NCBI GenBank assembly: GCA_028532915.1 | Contig: JAQQAI010000094.1 | Coordinates: 1 to 64,000 of the forward strand | Origin: Sphaerochaetaceae bacterium | GTDB taxonomy: Bacteria > Spirochaetota > Spirochaetia > Sphaerochaetales > Sphaerochaetaceae | Direction: 5' to 3' | DNA length: 64,000 nt | In this document: positions 33,865-42,224 of the stretch, piece after piece | Position numbering within the stretch: position 1 is the stretch's first letter | Layout: each line of letters starts with the position of its first letter | The notes under the pieces: model-generated | Seen by the model: the letters and a program-made list of their open reading frames with translations, nothing else | What the model was told of the DNA's origin: nothing | Database searches by the model: none | Program-made: the position numbers and the translations under genes

Positions 33865-35259
33865 ATGAAAAAATCTGTCATATTCCCCATCCTGTTTCTG
33901 ATTCTCCTCCTTCTTTCCGGATGCTCCTCGCTTCAGGCTCTGATTCGATCCTCGATAGAGGATAAACCTATCTGGGTGTATGAACCTCAAGCCGGACGAG
34001 ATCAGATCGCGTTCGTCGGAACCGGAGAAGCTTCCAATAAGGCGTTATCGCAGGTGCGCTCGTATGAGTCCATTCTCTCGCAGATATCGCAATACATAGG
34101 AAAAGATATAAACGAACAGTATATCTCACAGTTGACCGAAAGACAGACGATAGAGGATTTCGAACTGAAGATTACCCGGGAGTTTTCAAAGCAGGAGGGA
34201 GATCTGTATATAACCCACTATCTGGCGGTGGCTGATAAGGCTATTCTCAATTCCAACAGAAGTGAACTGCTGGTGAAAGTGGAATCGACGTTGCAGGAGA
34301 TTGCCGAACTGAAGAAGACAGCTTCAGCGAAGATACGATCGGATGATGATTACAGAGCGATCGTCGATTATCTGAAGATCGCGCAGCTTGCCGCGACGAT
34401 CATCGGCGAGGAAGGAGAAAAACTCTTTACAGAGGCTATAGAGAACGTTCTCAAAGTCATCGGCAATCTCAGGATCAATTATCTTGCGGAGGAATCCAAA
34501 AACGGTTCGTTTATTTTCACTGTCCAAAGAGGTGACCGTTCGATATCTTCAAAGATCAAAAATGTCCCGGTCAGTATCTCGTTTCCTTCGGTGAACGGAG
34601 CGAACGAACCGTATGTCGATCACAGAAAGATCGTCACCGGCGAAGAGGGGAGAGCGGTCTTCACCAATACGAATCCTCTGGCAGATTCAGCGGGGCTGCT
34701 CAGTGTGGAGATCGATACCTCCGCTTTCCTCCCGTTCTATGATGCGGTGAAAGGGGAATACAGGGCGCAGATTCAATCGGCTGTCAAAGCCCGTTCGATC
34801 AAAGTCCCCTATACGAGAAAGATGAGTATAGATACCTCTAACGTCCTGATAGCAATCGGTGAGTACTCGATAAAAGGAGAGCTCCTTCCTTCTTCCTATG
34901 CCGTCAATGCCGTAGCAGACCTGTTCGATAAAGAAGGAGTTGATTTCACTTATGTTCAGTCTCTGCTTACCGATGAAGATGAGCTCTTTTTTGAACTGGT
35001 GAACGAACGATATGCTGATGCCACTTTGATTTACGGGAAGGTGGGGGTCGACACTGTCACCCCGCTCAGTTCCTCCTATGCGGTGAGTGTCACCGGGTCG
35101 GTATCAGTGTATGATATTCCTTCTCTCACTGTCGAAGGTACGACAAATGAAGTGAAAGCGGTCGGGACCGGTCAAACTCAGACGGACGCTATCGAAGATG
35201 CCTTCATCGGCTTCGGCAGGATCAGCCTCTCCCTTTTGAAGCGCGTACTGTATGAATGA
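33865..35259 (+). CDS. LPP20-like lipoprotein
   Basis: This 464-residue lipoprotein has its lipobox at LSGC (Cys20). The first third resembles LPP20 lipoproteins: PIWVYEP near the start, then FVGTGEASNKALSQVRSYESI and a TREFSKQEGDLYITHYLAVAD stretch. The remainder, beta-rich repeats up to 464, has no match known to me and includes an Ig/peptidase-regulatory-like segment around residues 220-300. ATG 33865 is preferred over 33856 because AGGAG lies nine bases before it. Its 3' end overlaps the convergent phosphodiesterase gene by 38 bp. Confidence 0.72.
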   Translation: MKKSVIFPILFLILLLLSGCSSLQALIRSSIEDKPIWVYEPQAGRDQIAFVGTGEASNKALSQVRSYESILSQISQYIGKDINEQYISQLTERQTIEDFELKITREFSKQEGDLYITHYLAVADKAILNSNRSELLVKVESTLQEIAELKKTASAKIRSDDDYRAIVDYLKIAQLAATIIGEEGEKLFTEAIENVLKVIGNLRINYLAEESKNGSFIFTVQRGDRSISSKIKNVPVSISFPSVNGANEPYVDHRKIVTGEEGRAVFTNTNPLADSAGLLSVEIDTSAFLPFYDAVKGEYRAQIQSAVKARSIKVPYTRKMSIDTSNVLIAIGEYSIKGELLPSSYAVNAVADLFDKEGVDFTYVQSLLTDEDELFFELVNERYADATLIYGKVGVDTVTPLSSSYAVSVTGSVSVYDIPSLTVEGTTNEVKAVGTGQTQTDAIEDAFIGFGRISLSLLKRVLYE

Positions 35260-36004
35260 CCTCGAGAGGATCATCGGAGATGAACCCGTCGATATCAAAT
35301 TCGAGTAAGCGCTCGCATTCATCTTTCGTATTCACCGTCCATGCCACGATCGGGAATTTGTTCCTGTCGTGCAGTCTGCCCATCAGATTCCTGTCTATCA
35401 GGCTGTGGTGAGGTTTCATATACGTCGGATTGGCGATGAATCTTCCCTGACCGTTGTGGAGGATCCACGGTACGTCATCGCTTCTGCTGTAGATGATACC
35501 GCTTGAGAAGGCATTATCTGTCTTTCTGTTCCATGCCCGGAGAATGAAGGGATTGAACGATGAGATCATCACATGATCTGCCAGATCATACCGATCGATC
35601 AGATCGAGAGTCTTCTCGATGATACCCGTCGGAGCGACACTGTTCAGTTTCAGTTCGATGTCGTAGTAGAAACTGTTCCCGTATCTGCTGAAAACCTGTT
35701 CAAGCAAAGGAATCCTTCCTTCCTCGTCATCCCGTCTCAGCGTGAGGTCTTTGAGCGTATCCCATGGAAGCTGTTCGACGGTGGCATCGGTTTTGGCCAG
35801 ACGAAAGAGATTGTGATCGTGAATCACTACGATCTCGCCGCTTTTACACATGTGCACATCAAGTTCGATTCCCCGGATTCCGTGTGTCCGGCACAGGTCG
35901 AACGACCCGATGGTATTTTCCAGAGCTCTGGCATTGTAACCGCGGTGACCGAATACGAAAGGCCGTTCGAGGTCTTTGAAAAAAATAGGTGGTTCTGTTT
36001 TCAT
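35222..36004 (-). CDS. Glycerophosphodiester phosphodiesterase family protein (UgpQ-like)
   Basis: This 260-residue enzyme, probably cytoplasmic since it lacks a signal peptide, hydrolyses glycerophosphodiesters to glycerol-3-phosphate and an alcohol. The TIM-barrel signature is intact: FGHRGYN...ENTIGSF (catalytic His), IELDVHMC (metal Glu/Asp) and VIHDH (second catalytic His). It ends with the AWTVNTKDE...GFISDDP segment. Its ATG overlaps the nfo stop (ATGA), so it is translated from the nfo transcript. A glycerol kinase gene lies 6 kb away, compatible with glycerol-phosphate metabolism but not linked by operon. Confidence 0.92.
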   Translation of the reverse strand: MKTEPPIFFKDLERPFVFGHRGYNARALENTIGSFDLCRTHGIRGIELDVHMCKSGEIVVIHDHNLFRLAKTDATVEQLPWDTLKDLTLRRDDEEGRIPLLEQVFSRYGNSFYYDIELKLNSVAPTGIIEKTLDLIDRYDLADHVMISSFNPFILRAWNRKTDNAFSSGIIYSRSDDVPWILHNGQGRFIANPTYMKPHHSLIDRNLMGRLHDRNKFPIVAWTVNTKDECERLLEFDIDGFISDDPLEVIHTVRASKGRG

Positions 36005-36849
36005 GATGTTTGTACAAATCCTCTCAGCATCGCAATCTCGTCGCTCCATCTTTCCGGTGCCGGAGTTTCCAGTATCAGAGGGATATTCTCGAATCTTGCG
36101 TCATTCATGATCGACCTGAAGCATTCCAGACCGATATTCCCGTCACCCAGAGGTGCATGCCTGTCCACACGGCTGTTGAATTCGCTTTTTGCATCGTTCA
36201 GATGCATACCCATGAGCATATCAGAACCGATGAGTGAATCGAACATCTCCATCACCTCCAGGAACTGTCCGGAAGTTCTCAGATCATATCCTGCAGCGAA
36301 TATATGGCAGGTATCGATACATACACCGACTCTCTCTTTATGTCTGACTTTGTCTATGATATAGGCTATCTGTTCGAAAGACTTTCCCAGAGAAGAACCC
36401 TGTCCTGCTGTCGTTTCGATGACTGCATATACACCCTCTGTTTCTTCAAGAGCTTCATCTATCCCCTCGGCGACCAGCTGCATCGAATAGTTTTCTTCAA
36501 TCTCTCTCAGATGTGCTCCGGGATGAAAGTTCAGTCTGTCCAGACCCAGCTGCTGCACTCTGCGCATCTCATCGATGAAGGCATCTGTGCTTTTTCTTCT
36601 CTTTTGATCATCGCCGTTGCCCAGATTGATGAGATAACTGTCATGTGTGAGAACCTGGGAAGGGGAGAAATTCCCCTTCCTCATCGCATTCTTGAAAGCC
36701 TCGATCTGAGCCGTGGTAAGGGCTGAAGATTTCCACTGTTTCTGATTCTTTGTGAATAAGGCGAATGCGTCGGCATTTATCTGCAGTGCACGGCTGACTG
36801 CATTTTCGAGTCCTCCGGCCGCACTGACATGAGCTCCGATGTAATACAT
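36001..36849 (-). CDS. nfo: Endonuclease IV (AP endonuclease)
   Basis: This 282-residue zinc TIM-barrel enzyme cleaves abasic sites in DNA repair. Motifs include MYYIGAHVSAAGG at the start, LNFHPGAH, VCIDTCHIFAAGYDLR, MHLNDAKSEFNSRVDRHAPLG and LETPAP, all carrying the metal ligands. ATG 36849 is chosen because AAGGAG stands nine bases upstream and the family starts there; an in-frame extension to 36897 would cross the promoter. It is co-translated with the downstream phosphodiesterase. Confidence 0.96.
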   Translation of the reverse strand: MYYIGAHVSAAGGLENAVSRALQINADAFALFTKNQKQWKSSALTTAQIEAFKNAMRKGNFSPSQVLTHDSYLINLGNGDDQKRRKSTDAFIDEMRRVQQLGLDRLNFHPGAHLREIEENYSMQLVAEGIDEALEETEGVYAVIETTAGQGSSLGKSFEQIAYIIDKVRHKERVGVCIDTCHIFAAGYDLRTSGQFLEVMEMFDSLIGSDMLMGMHLNDAKSEFNSRVDRHAPLGDGNIGLECFRSIMNDARFENIPLILETPAPERWSDEIAMLRGFVQTS

Positions 36850-36868
36850 GTATTGGCTCCTTACGGTT

Positions 36869-36897
36869 AAAGTAGGCAATTGTTCAAGGGTTGTCAA
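36869..36897 (-). promoter_or_regulatory. Promoter of nfo
   Basis: On the minus strand, consensus TTGACA (plus 36892-36897), a 17-bp spacer and TACTTT (36869-36874). The leader is about 20 bases and holds the AAGGAG ribosome site. Confidence 0.65.
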
Positions 36898-36953
36898 TCG
36901 AGTACCATCGTGTTAAGTTCATTCAGTGGTAAAAGCAATAGGAGATGATGTTG

Positions 36954-39900
36954 ATGAGCCCAAAGCAGAAAAGAGTCAAAACGATTGTTCCGGGAGATGA
37001 GATCGCGAATTTTATTCTCGAATCAGTCGACATCCTCGACGATTATCATGGATACGGATATCTGTTCCGTCACAGGATATCCGGTATGCAGGTGTATCAC
37101 ATCGCAAACGATGACAAGGAGAATTTCTTTTCCTTCATCTTCAAGACTCCACCGCATGATGACTGCGGAGCTCCGCATATCATAGAACACAGCATTCTGG
37201 CAGGATCTAAGAACTATCCTCTGAAAGATCCGTTCATGTCACTTCTCAAGGGAAGCGCTCAGACGTTTATGAATGCGATGACCTATCCTGATTTTACAGT
37301 ATACCCGGCAGCAAGTGCCGTGCAGAAGGATTTCAGAAACCTGTTCAGTGTCTATGCTGATGCTGTCTTCAACCCTCTGCTGAGAGAACAGACCTTCTGG
37401 CAGGAAGGAATCCGTCTCGAGGCTGACGGGGACGGATCTCTCCATTTTGACGGTGTAGTCTACAACGAGATGCTCGGAGAACTCAGCGATCACGACTCGA
37501 TCGTCTCGCGACAGAGTATCCGGTCTCTCTATCCGGATACTCCCTATTATTTCGAGTCGGGAGGAGACCCGCGGAGTATCGTGAATCTTACCTACAGCAA
37601 GTTCGTGAGCTTCTATTCAACCTATTACCATCCCAGTAATGCAAAACTGTTCTTATACGGGAATCTTGATCCCGCCGAATATCTCGAGTATCTGGATGAT
37701 CACTATCTCGTCGACATTTCCAGAAAATGTGAATGCGGACCTTCTGAAATGGCCGGTGCATGGAAGAACGAACGGGAGGTGGTCGCCTACGCCCCCTCAC
37801 TCGATACCAATACCGATGAGAACAATGCAAGTGTGACAGTCAGCTGGGCCACCACTGCGGTTGAAGATCCTGTCGAGGTCGTCACTCTTACACTTCTGAC
37901 CGATATTCTGCTTGGTAATCCGGGGGCACCCCTTTACAAGGCGATTATTGACTCTCAGCTTGCCAAGGATATATCGCAGGTTTCAGGAATGGATACCTCT
38001 TTCCGTCAGATGCCCTTCACTGTGGGATTCAGAGGGATCCATCCTGATGATGCTGAAAAAGCAAAACAACTTGTTCTCGATACCCTCGCTAAACTGGTGA
38101 AGGAGGGAATAGACCCGTCACTGGTTGAGAATGCGATCAGACGCCAGGAATTCCTCCTTCAGGAGATCTCCGGTTCCAATCCTATGGGGTTGAGAGCGAT
38201 GAACCGCTGTGTTCGAGGATGGCTGCAGGGTAAAGAACCTCACGTCTCACTGAAGATATCGGAAGCTCTTGCTGTGGTGAAGGAAAAAGTTCTGGAAACG
38301 AGCGCGAATCCCGAATACCTGTTCGCGAAGAAGGACCATCCTCAGGGATATTCCTATTTCGAACAATGGATCGATACCAATCTGCTTAAGAATTGTCACC
38401 GTTGTACTCTCATCGTAAAAGGAGACTCTTCATTTCAGTCTGCACTGCAGAACTCTCTCGATAAGAGGATCGAGGCGATAAAGGAAGAGATGGGCGAAGA
38501 AGGGATCGACACGATCAGAGAACAGAACAGACAGTTCTCTCTCTTCCAGAAAACAGCCGATTCCCCAAAAGCTCTGCAGACGATCCCCCGGTTGAGCAAA
38601 GATGATGTGAACGAACCGGTCAAACATTTCGACACACGTACGATATCGGTCGATTCGGTTCCTCTCCATGTCCAGACAATGGAGAGCAACGGGATTCTCT
38701 ATCTGGACGGAATGATACATGTCGAAGACCTTTCCGAGGAAGAAATGCTCAATGTACCGATTCTGACGAGAATGCTTCATATGGTCGGCATCCGGAATCA
38801 TTCATACAGTGAATTTGCCAAGAGAGTACGTAAACATACCGGAGGCCTCTCCTTCTTCATGGAAGGAGGCTCTCTGCTCAAAAAACAGTCGGAAGCCATC
38901 ATCGCTGTCGCTTTCAGGATGAAATGTCTTCAGCGTGAATATCCTCAGGCCCTGATTCTTCTGCGGGACCTGTTTACCCAGGCTCAGGTGGATGATCCCG
39001 AGAGAGTCACAGCCGTGATCAAAGATATGAGAAGTGATTTCGAATCGAATGTCAGCTCCTCGGCGCATATGTTCGCAGCCCAGAGAGCCTCCAAGAACTT
39101 CTCTTCCATTCTATCGTTCAATGAGCTTGCAGGCGGTATCCAGATGTGGGATTATCTTCAGAATATCTCATTGAATGATGAGAAAGAGGTTGCACGCATC
39201 GGCCGGTCATTAAGAGCTCTGTTCGAAAAGATCATGGTCAGAAACAGGTTCGTACTGCACCTGCTCACCGATGAGAAATCGAGTGAAAAGATGAGCACTT
39301 ACACTTGTGATTTTATATCACGGCTGCCTGAGAACGACTTCTATCCCCACTTGTTGAACAATCAGTTGAGACAGGGGCTCTTCGATGATAGCGAGTTTTT
39401 CTGCATACCGTCTTCGGTCTCCTTCAACTCGCTCGTGTTCCCTTCAGCTTCGCCGTTCGAAAAGGATCAGGCGCATCAGAGTATCCTCATGTATATCCTG
39501 TCGACCAATCATCTGTGGGAGAAGGTGAGGGGGGCGGGAGGAGCCTACGGAATCTCCGGACATGTCGACATGCTCGAAAGACTGTGCACCTTCCAAAGTT
39601 ACCGCGATCCGAGAATCAGCGGGACCTATCAGGATATTTTCGAGTCACTGCGGCAGATAGCGGAAGACGGGGTAGGTCAAAATCTTGTCGATAATGCGAT
39701 CATCACCATCATAAGCCGCGAACTGAAACCTCAGTACCCGCAGCGTGCGGCCATAGTCGATTTCAGACGTACCTTATATGATATCTCCGATGAGTTCAGA
39801 ACCATGAGAAGAGAGTTTCTTCTCGGCACCACAAGTGATGATGTGAGAAAGGCTGCACAGTTGATGATTGATAGCCTTTCGTATCAGAAAAGCTCCGTGG

Positions 39901-39983
39901 CGATAGCAGGGGCCGAGATCTTCGATAAAGAGAAAGACTCTTCGATGCTCAGGGATAAACCTGTCACGACATTGCCTGTATAG
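36954..39983 (+). CDS. M16C zinc metallopeptidase (presequence-protease-like, PreP/Cym1 type)
   Basis: This 1009-residue clam-shell peptidase degrades unfolded peptides. The inverted zinc motif HIIEH lies around residues 79-83, with the distal glutamate in VVYNEMLGE. The C-terminal halves keep the pseudo-catalytic repeat, with a GAGGAYGISG segment typical of M16C. ATG 36954 follows the AGGAG at 36940 by nine bases; ATGs at 36945 and 36948 are too close to it. There is no signal peptide, so it is probably cytoplasmic. A possible promoter TTGTCA-N17-TAAGTT (36891-36919) shares its -35 with nfo. Confidence 0.93.
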   Translation: MSPKQKRVKTIVPGDEIANFILESVDILDDYHGYGYLFRHRISGMQVYHIANDDKENFFSFIFKTPPHDDCGAPHIIEHSILAGSKNYPLKDPFMSLLKGSAQTFMNAMTYPDFTVYPAASAVQKDFRNLFSVYADAVFNPLLREQTFWQEGIRLEADGDGSLHFDGVVYNEMLGELSDHDSIVSRQSIRSLYPDTPYYFESGGDPRSIVNLTYSKFVSFYSTYYHPSNAKLFLYGNLDPAEYLEYLDDHYLVDISRKCECGPSEMAGAWKNEREVVAYAPSLDTNTDENNASVTVSWATTAVEDPVEVVTLTLLTDILLGNPGAPLYKAIIDSQLAKDISQVSGMDTSFRQMPFTVGFRGIHPDDAEKAKQLVLDTLAKLVKEGIDPSLVENAIRRQEFLLQEISGSNPMGLRAMNRCVRGWLQGKEPHVSLKISEALAVVKEKVLETSANPEYLFAKKDHPQGYSYFEQWIDTNLLKNCHRCTLIVKGDSSFQSALQNSLDKRIEAIKEEMGEEGIDTIREQNRQFSLFQKTADSPKALQTIPRLSKDDVNEPVKHFDTRTISVDSVPLHVQTMESNGILYLDGMIHVEDLSEEEMLNVPILTRMLHMVGIRNHSYSEFAKRVRKHTGGLSFFMEGGSLLKKQSEAIIAVAFRMKCLQREYPQALILLRDLFTQAQVDDPERVTAVIKDMRSDFESNVSSSAHMFAAQRASKNFSSILSFNELAGGIQMWDYLQNISLNDEKEVARIGRSLRALFEKIMVRNRFVLHLLTDEKSSEKMSTYTCDFISRLPENDFYPHLLNNQLRQGLFDDSEFFCIPSSVSFNSLVFPSASPFEKDQAHQSILMYILSTNHLWEKVRGAGGAYGISGHVDMLERLCTFQSYRDPRISGTYQDIFESLRQIAEDGVGQNLVDNAIITIISRELKPQYPQRAAIVDFRRTLYDISDEFRTMRREFLLGTTSDDVRKAAQLMIDSLSYQKSSVAIAGAEIFDKEKDSSMLRDKPVTTLPV

Positions 39984-39984
39984 A

Positions 39985-41316
39985 TCATCTTTTCTGGATG
40001 ACATCACCCCATATCTTCTCCAGCCTGGAGAATTGTTTCGGATGTTTCATCTTCAGAACGCAGCATGACCGGATACTCGCATTTCCCTGTGCGATCTCCT
40101 CGCTCAGTGTTCTGCAGGAAGGATAGCCGCACAGACCGCAATCTATCCCCGGAAGGATCTTTTCGATTTCGTTTACTTTCTCAAGCTTCACAAGGGCCCT
40201 CTGCGGATCGGTATCGAGCTGCAGAGCATGATGCTGGGGAAACCGTTCTCCCTTGATCTCCCGTATCAGGGTGTCTTTGAAAGAGAGAATCTCATCACTC
40301 AGTTCGCGGGGAATTGAAGAGGGGTGCTTGGTCGCCTGATATCTGATTCTCTGTGTTGCGAGAAAGCGGTTACGGGGAGCAAGGATACCTCCTGTACAGC
40401 CCGTATCACAGGAGCGAAGCTCAAGGAAATCTATCTCCTCATGGCGGTCATCTTCTACAAGTTCGAGAAACTCGGTGACATTGTGAATCTCGTCGATAGC
40501 GAGGGTCCTGTGACTCATCTCTCTGCTTTCACCTCCCACGAGAGACCACAGAAAAGACTGTTCGGTTATGAACGGTACCGGATGGTAGGTTCTTCGTTCT
40601 TTATCATTTACCGAATGCTTTTTCACACTCTCGAGCAGAATATTGCACAGGGTGTCCAGATTCAGCCCTCCCTGAATGAGAGAGTTCTTCTTCGACTTCC
40701 ATGTCAAAATCTGTCCCACTTTTGCGGCACATCCGCTCACGTAGAAGATCCCTATATCTTCACTGTCGACACCTTCCCGTTCCAGTTTCTCTCTCACATA
40801 CAATGCGGTTATCTGAGCCGGTGTCCTCAATAGATTCACATTGGGAAGAAGTGACGGATAGCTGAGCTGAATAAGGCGGATGACAGCCGGGCAGTAGGAA
40901 GATATCACCGGGGTCTCATCCGCATATCCGCTGGTACTCTTGCCGAGGACTCTCAGAATATCGGCACCGAACTCTCCGTAATAGACATCGGTAAACCCGA
41001 GATCATACAGAGCATTTATGATCTGTTCCTCGCTGTATTCTTCCTCGAACTGTCCGATCAGAAGCGAAGGGATGATCGCTACTCTTCTCGGGTAGGTGAA
41101 TATCTGGTTGAACCGCTCCTGCTCTATCCCGATGGCCTTATGGGGGCACACATCCATGCAGACTCCGCAGTCGATACACCGTTTCGGATCGACGTGAGCC
41201 TTTCCGTTTATGATCCTGATAGCCTGTGTCGGGCATTTTTTCATGCAGTGAGTACAGCCTCTGCACTTTTCTCTGTCGACTGTAAGGGCATGGTGAAAAA
41301 ATGATCTGCTGTCCAT
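39985..41316 (-). CDS. [FeFe]-hydrogenase-like iron-sulfur protein with degenerate H-cluster motifs
   Basis: This protein of 443 residues has an N-terminal 2[4Fe-4S] ferredoxin domain (CRGCTHCMKKCP and CIDCGVCMDVCP). A hydrogenase large-subunit-like core follows, with SSYCPAVI in place of TSCCP, SGCAAKVGQ in place of MPCxxK, and SCDTGCTGG for the third motif. A C-terminal four-cysteine cluster follows (GIDCGLCGYPSC...CC). The altered motifs suggest a sensory or electron-transfer role rather than catalytic H2 turnover. ATG 41316 or an overlapping GTG at 41322 may be the start. It is the last gene of an operon with HATPase and DRTGG proteins. Confidence 0.88.
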   Translation of the reverse strand: MDSRSFFHHALTVDREKCRGCTHCMKKCPTQAIRIINGKAHVDPKRCIDCGVCMDVCPHKAIGIEQERFNQIFTYPRRVAIIPSLLIGQFEEEYSEEQIINALYDLGFTDVYYGEFGADILRVLGKSTSGYADETPVISSYCPAVIRLIQLSYPSLLPNVNLLRTPAQITALYVREKLEREGVDSEDIGIFYVSGCAAKVGQILTWKSKKNSLIQGGLNLDTLCNILLESVKKHSVNDKERRTYHPVPFITEQSFLWSLVGGESREMSHRTLAIDEIHNVTEFLELVEDDRHEEIDFLELRSCDTGCTGGILAPRNRFLATQRIRYQATKHPSSIPRELSDEILSFKDTLIREIKGERFPQHHALQLDTDPQRALVKLEKVNEIEKILPGIDCGLCGYPSCRTLSEEIAQGNASIRSCCVLKMKHPKQFSRLEKIWGDVIQKR

Positions 41317-41318
41317 CT

Positions 41319-41741
41319 TCACCCGCCCTGTTTGAGGTTGAAAGTCATATGTATGATTGTAGGAGAGTCTGCCGCGGTATCGATGGCAAGAACATCACTG
41401 TTCTTTTTGATGTTCGACAGTCCCATTCCGGCACCGAAGCCCATCTCCCGAACCTCTTCGGTCGCTGTTGAATATCCTTCGGTCATAGCCATGGTAAGAT
41501 CACTGATGCCCGGCCCCTCATCGGATATGGTCAATTCTATTCTGTCATGGGAGAGTTCACACTCTATCGTTCCTCCGTAGGAGTGGGCTACGATATTCAC
41601 TTCAGCTTCATAGAGGGCGACAATGATCCTCTTGATGTCCGCAGGAGGGATATTGAGCTGTTTCAAGACTTTTTTGATCGCACTTGATACCGAACCTGCC
41701 GAAGTGAAATCCCTGGCTTTTACAGAATAGTTGAGATGCAT
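41319..41741 (-). CDS. Anti-sigma-factor-type ATP-binding protein (RsbW-like HATPase)
   Basis: This protein of 140 residues is a stand-alone GHKL ATPase domain. It shows an N-box (ALYEAEVNIVAHSYGG), G1 (DEGPGI) and G2 (GFGAGMGLSNIKK), without any dimerisation/His domain. Family members are serine kinases that control anti-sigma factor antagonists, though no STAS partner or sigma gene is in view. An AAGGA site precedes the ATG. It overlaps the Fe-S protein gene, suggesting redox- or H2-linked signalling. Confidence 0.9.
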   Translation of the reverse strand: MHLNYSVKARDFTSAGSVSSAIKKVLKQLNIPPADIKRIIVALYEAEVNIVAHSYGGTIECELSHDRIELTISDEGPGISDLTMAMTEGYSTATEEVREMGFGAGMGLSNIKKNSDVLAIDTAADSPTIIHMTFNLKQGG

Positions 41742-41754
41742 ATAAAATTATCCT

Positions 41755-42099
41755 TCAATAGATTGCTGACAAGCCTGCACCGTAAAGCAGCCCGCTGGCT
41801 TTGAACATGGAATACGTGGTCGTGATGATAGTGATGTCATGTTCGATAGCCATCGTGATCATAGTCTTGTTCGGTTTCTTATTTCGCACAAACAGGATCT
41901 GTTTGATATCGGACATCTCTGCCGTCCGTATCGCCTGATTGTTCGATAATCCTGTTATCAACAGAATATCCTCATCCAGAAGGGTGAGAACATCGCTCAT
42001 CAGATCGGAAGAAAACCCGTTGAGAACATTTCTGTCCAGATCGTTTTCTCCGCACAACACTTTGCCATCAACTATTTCAACTATCTCCCTTAGTGTCAT
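41755..42099 (-). CDS. DRTGG-domain protein
   Basis: This small protein of 114 residues matches the DRTGG domain found in regulatory proteins and phosphotransacetylase N-termini. It starts MTLREIVEIVDGKVLCGEN, with alternating strands and helices to residue 114. Ligand unknown. ATG 42099 follows GAGGAG by seven bases. It is the first gene of the operon with HATPase (13 bp) and the hydrogenase-like protein. This trio recurs next to hydrogenases in anaerobes, which suggests a signalling module. Confidence 0.85.
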   Translation of the reverse strand: MTLREIVEIVDGKVLCGENDLDRNVLNGFSSDLMSDVLTLLDEDILLITGLSNNQAIRTAEMSDIKQILFVRNKKPNKTMITMAIEHDITIITTTYSMFKASGLLYGAGLSAIY

Positions 42100-42120
42100 C
42101 TGTATTCTCCTCAGAGAGGA

Positions 42121-42151
42121 ATTATAACACATCAAACATGATATGTGTCAA
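42121..42151 (-). promoter_or_regulatory. Promoter of DRTGG-HATPase-FeS operon with inverted repeat
   Basis: On the minus strand, TTGACA (plus 42146-42151), a 19-bp spacer and TATAAT (42121-42126). Within the spacer, ACACAT and ATGTGT arms (10-bp gap) form an imperfect palindrome that could bind a redox or CRP/FNR-type regulator. Both hexamers are full consensus, though the spacer is long. Confidence 0.6.
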
Positions 42152-42224
42152 ATTACCTGTGGCGACTTTTCACTAATCCATATATACTGAAAACAGGGAA
42201 TTCAGACACAAACAGGAGAAGTTG

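Noticed and set aside
35573-36364. Open frame of 263 codons on the plus strand across the phosphodiesterase and nfo genes
   Set aside because: Both minus-strand genes are strongly supported by motifs, and this frame has no family resemblance.
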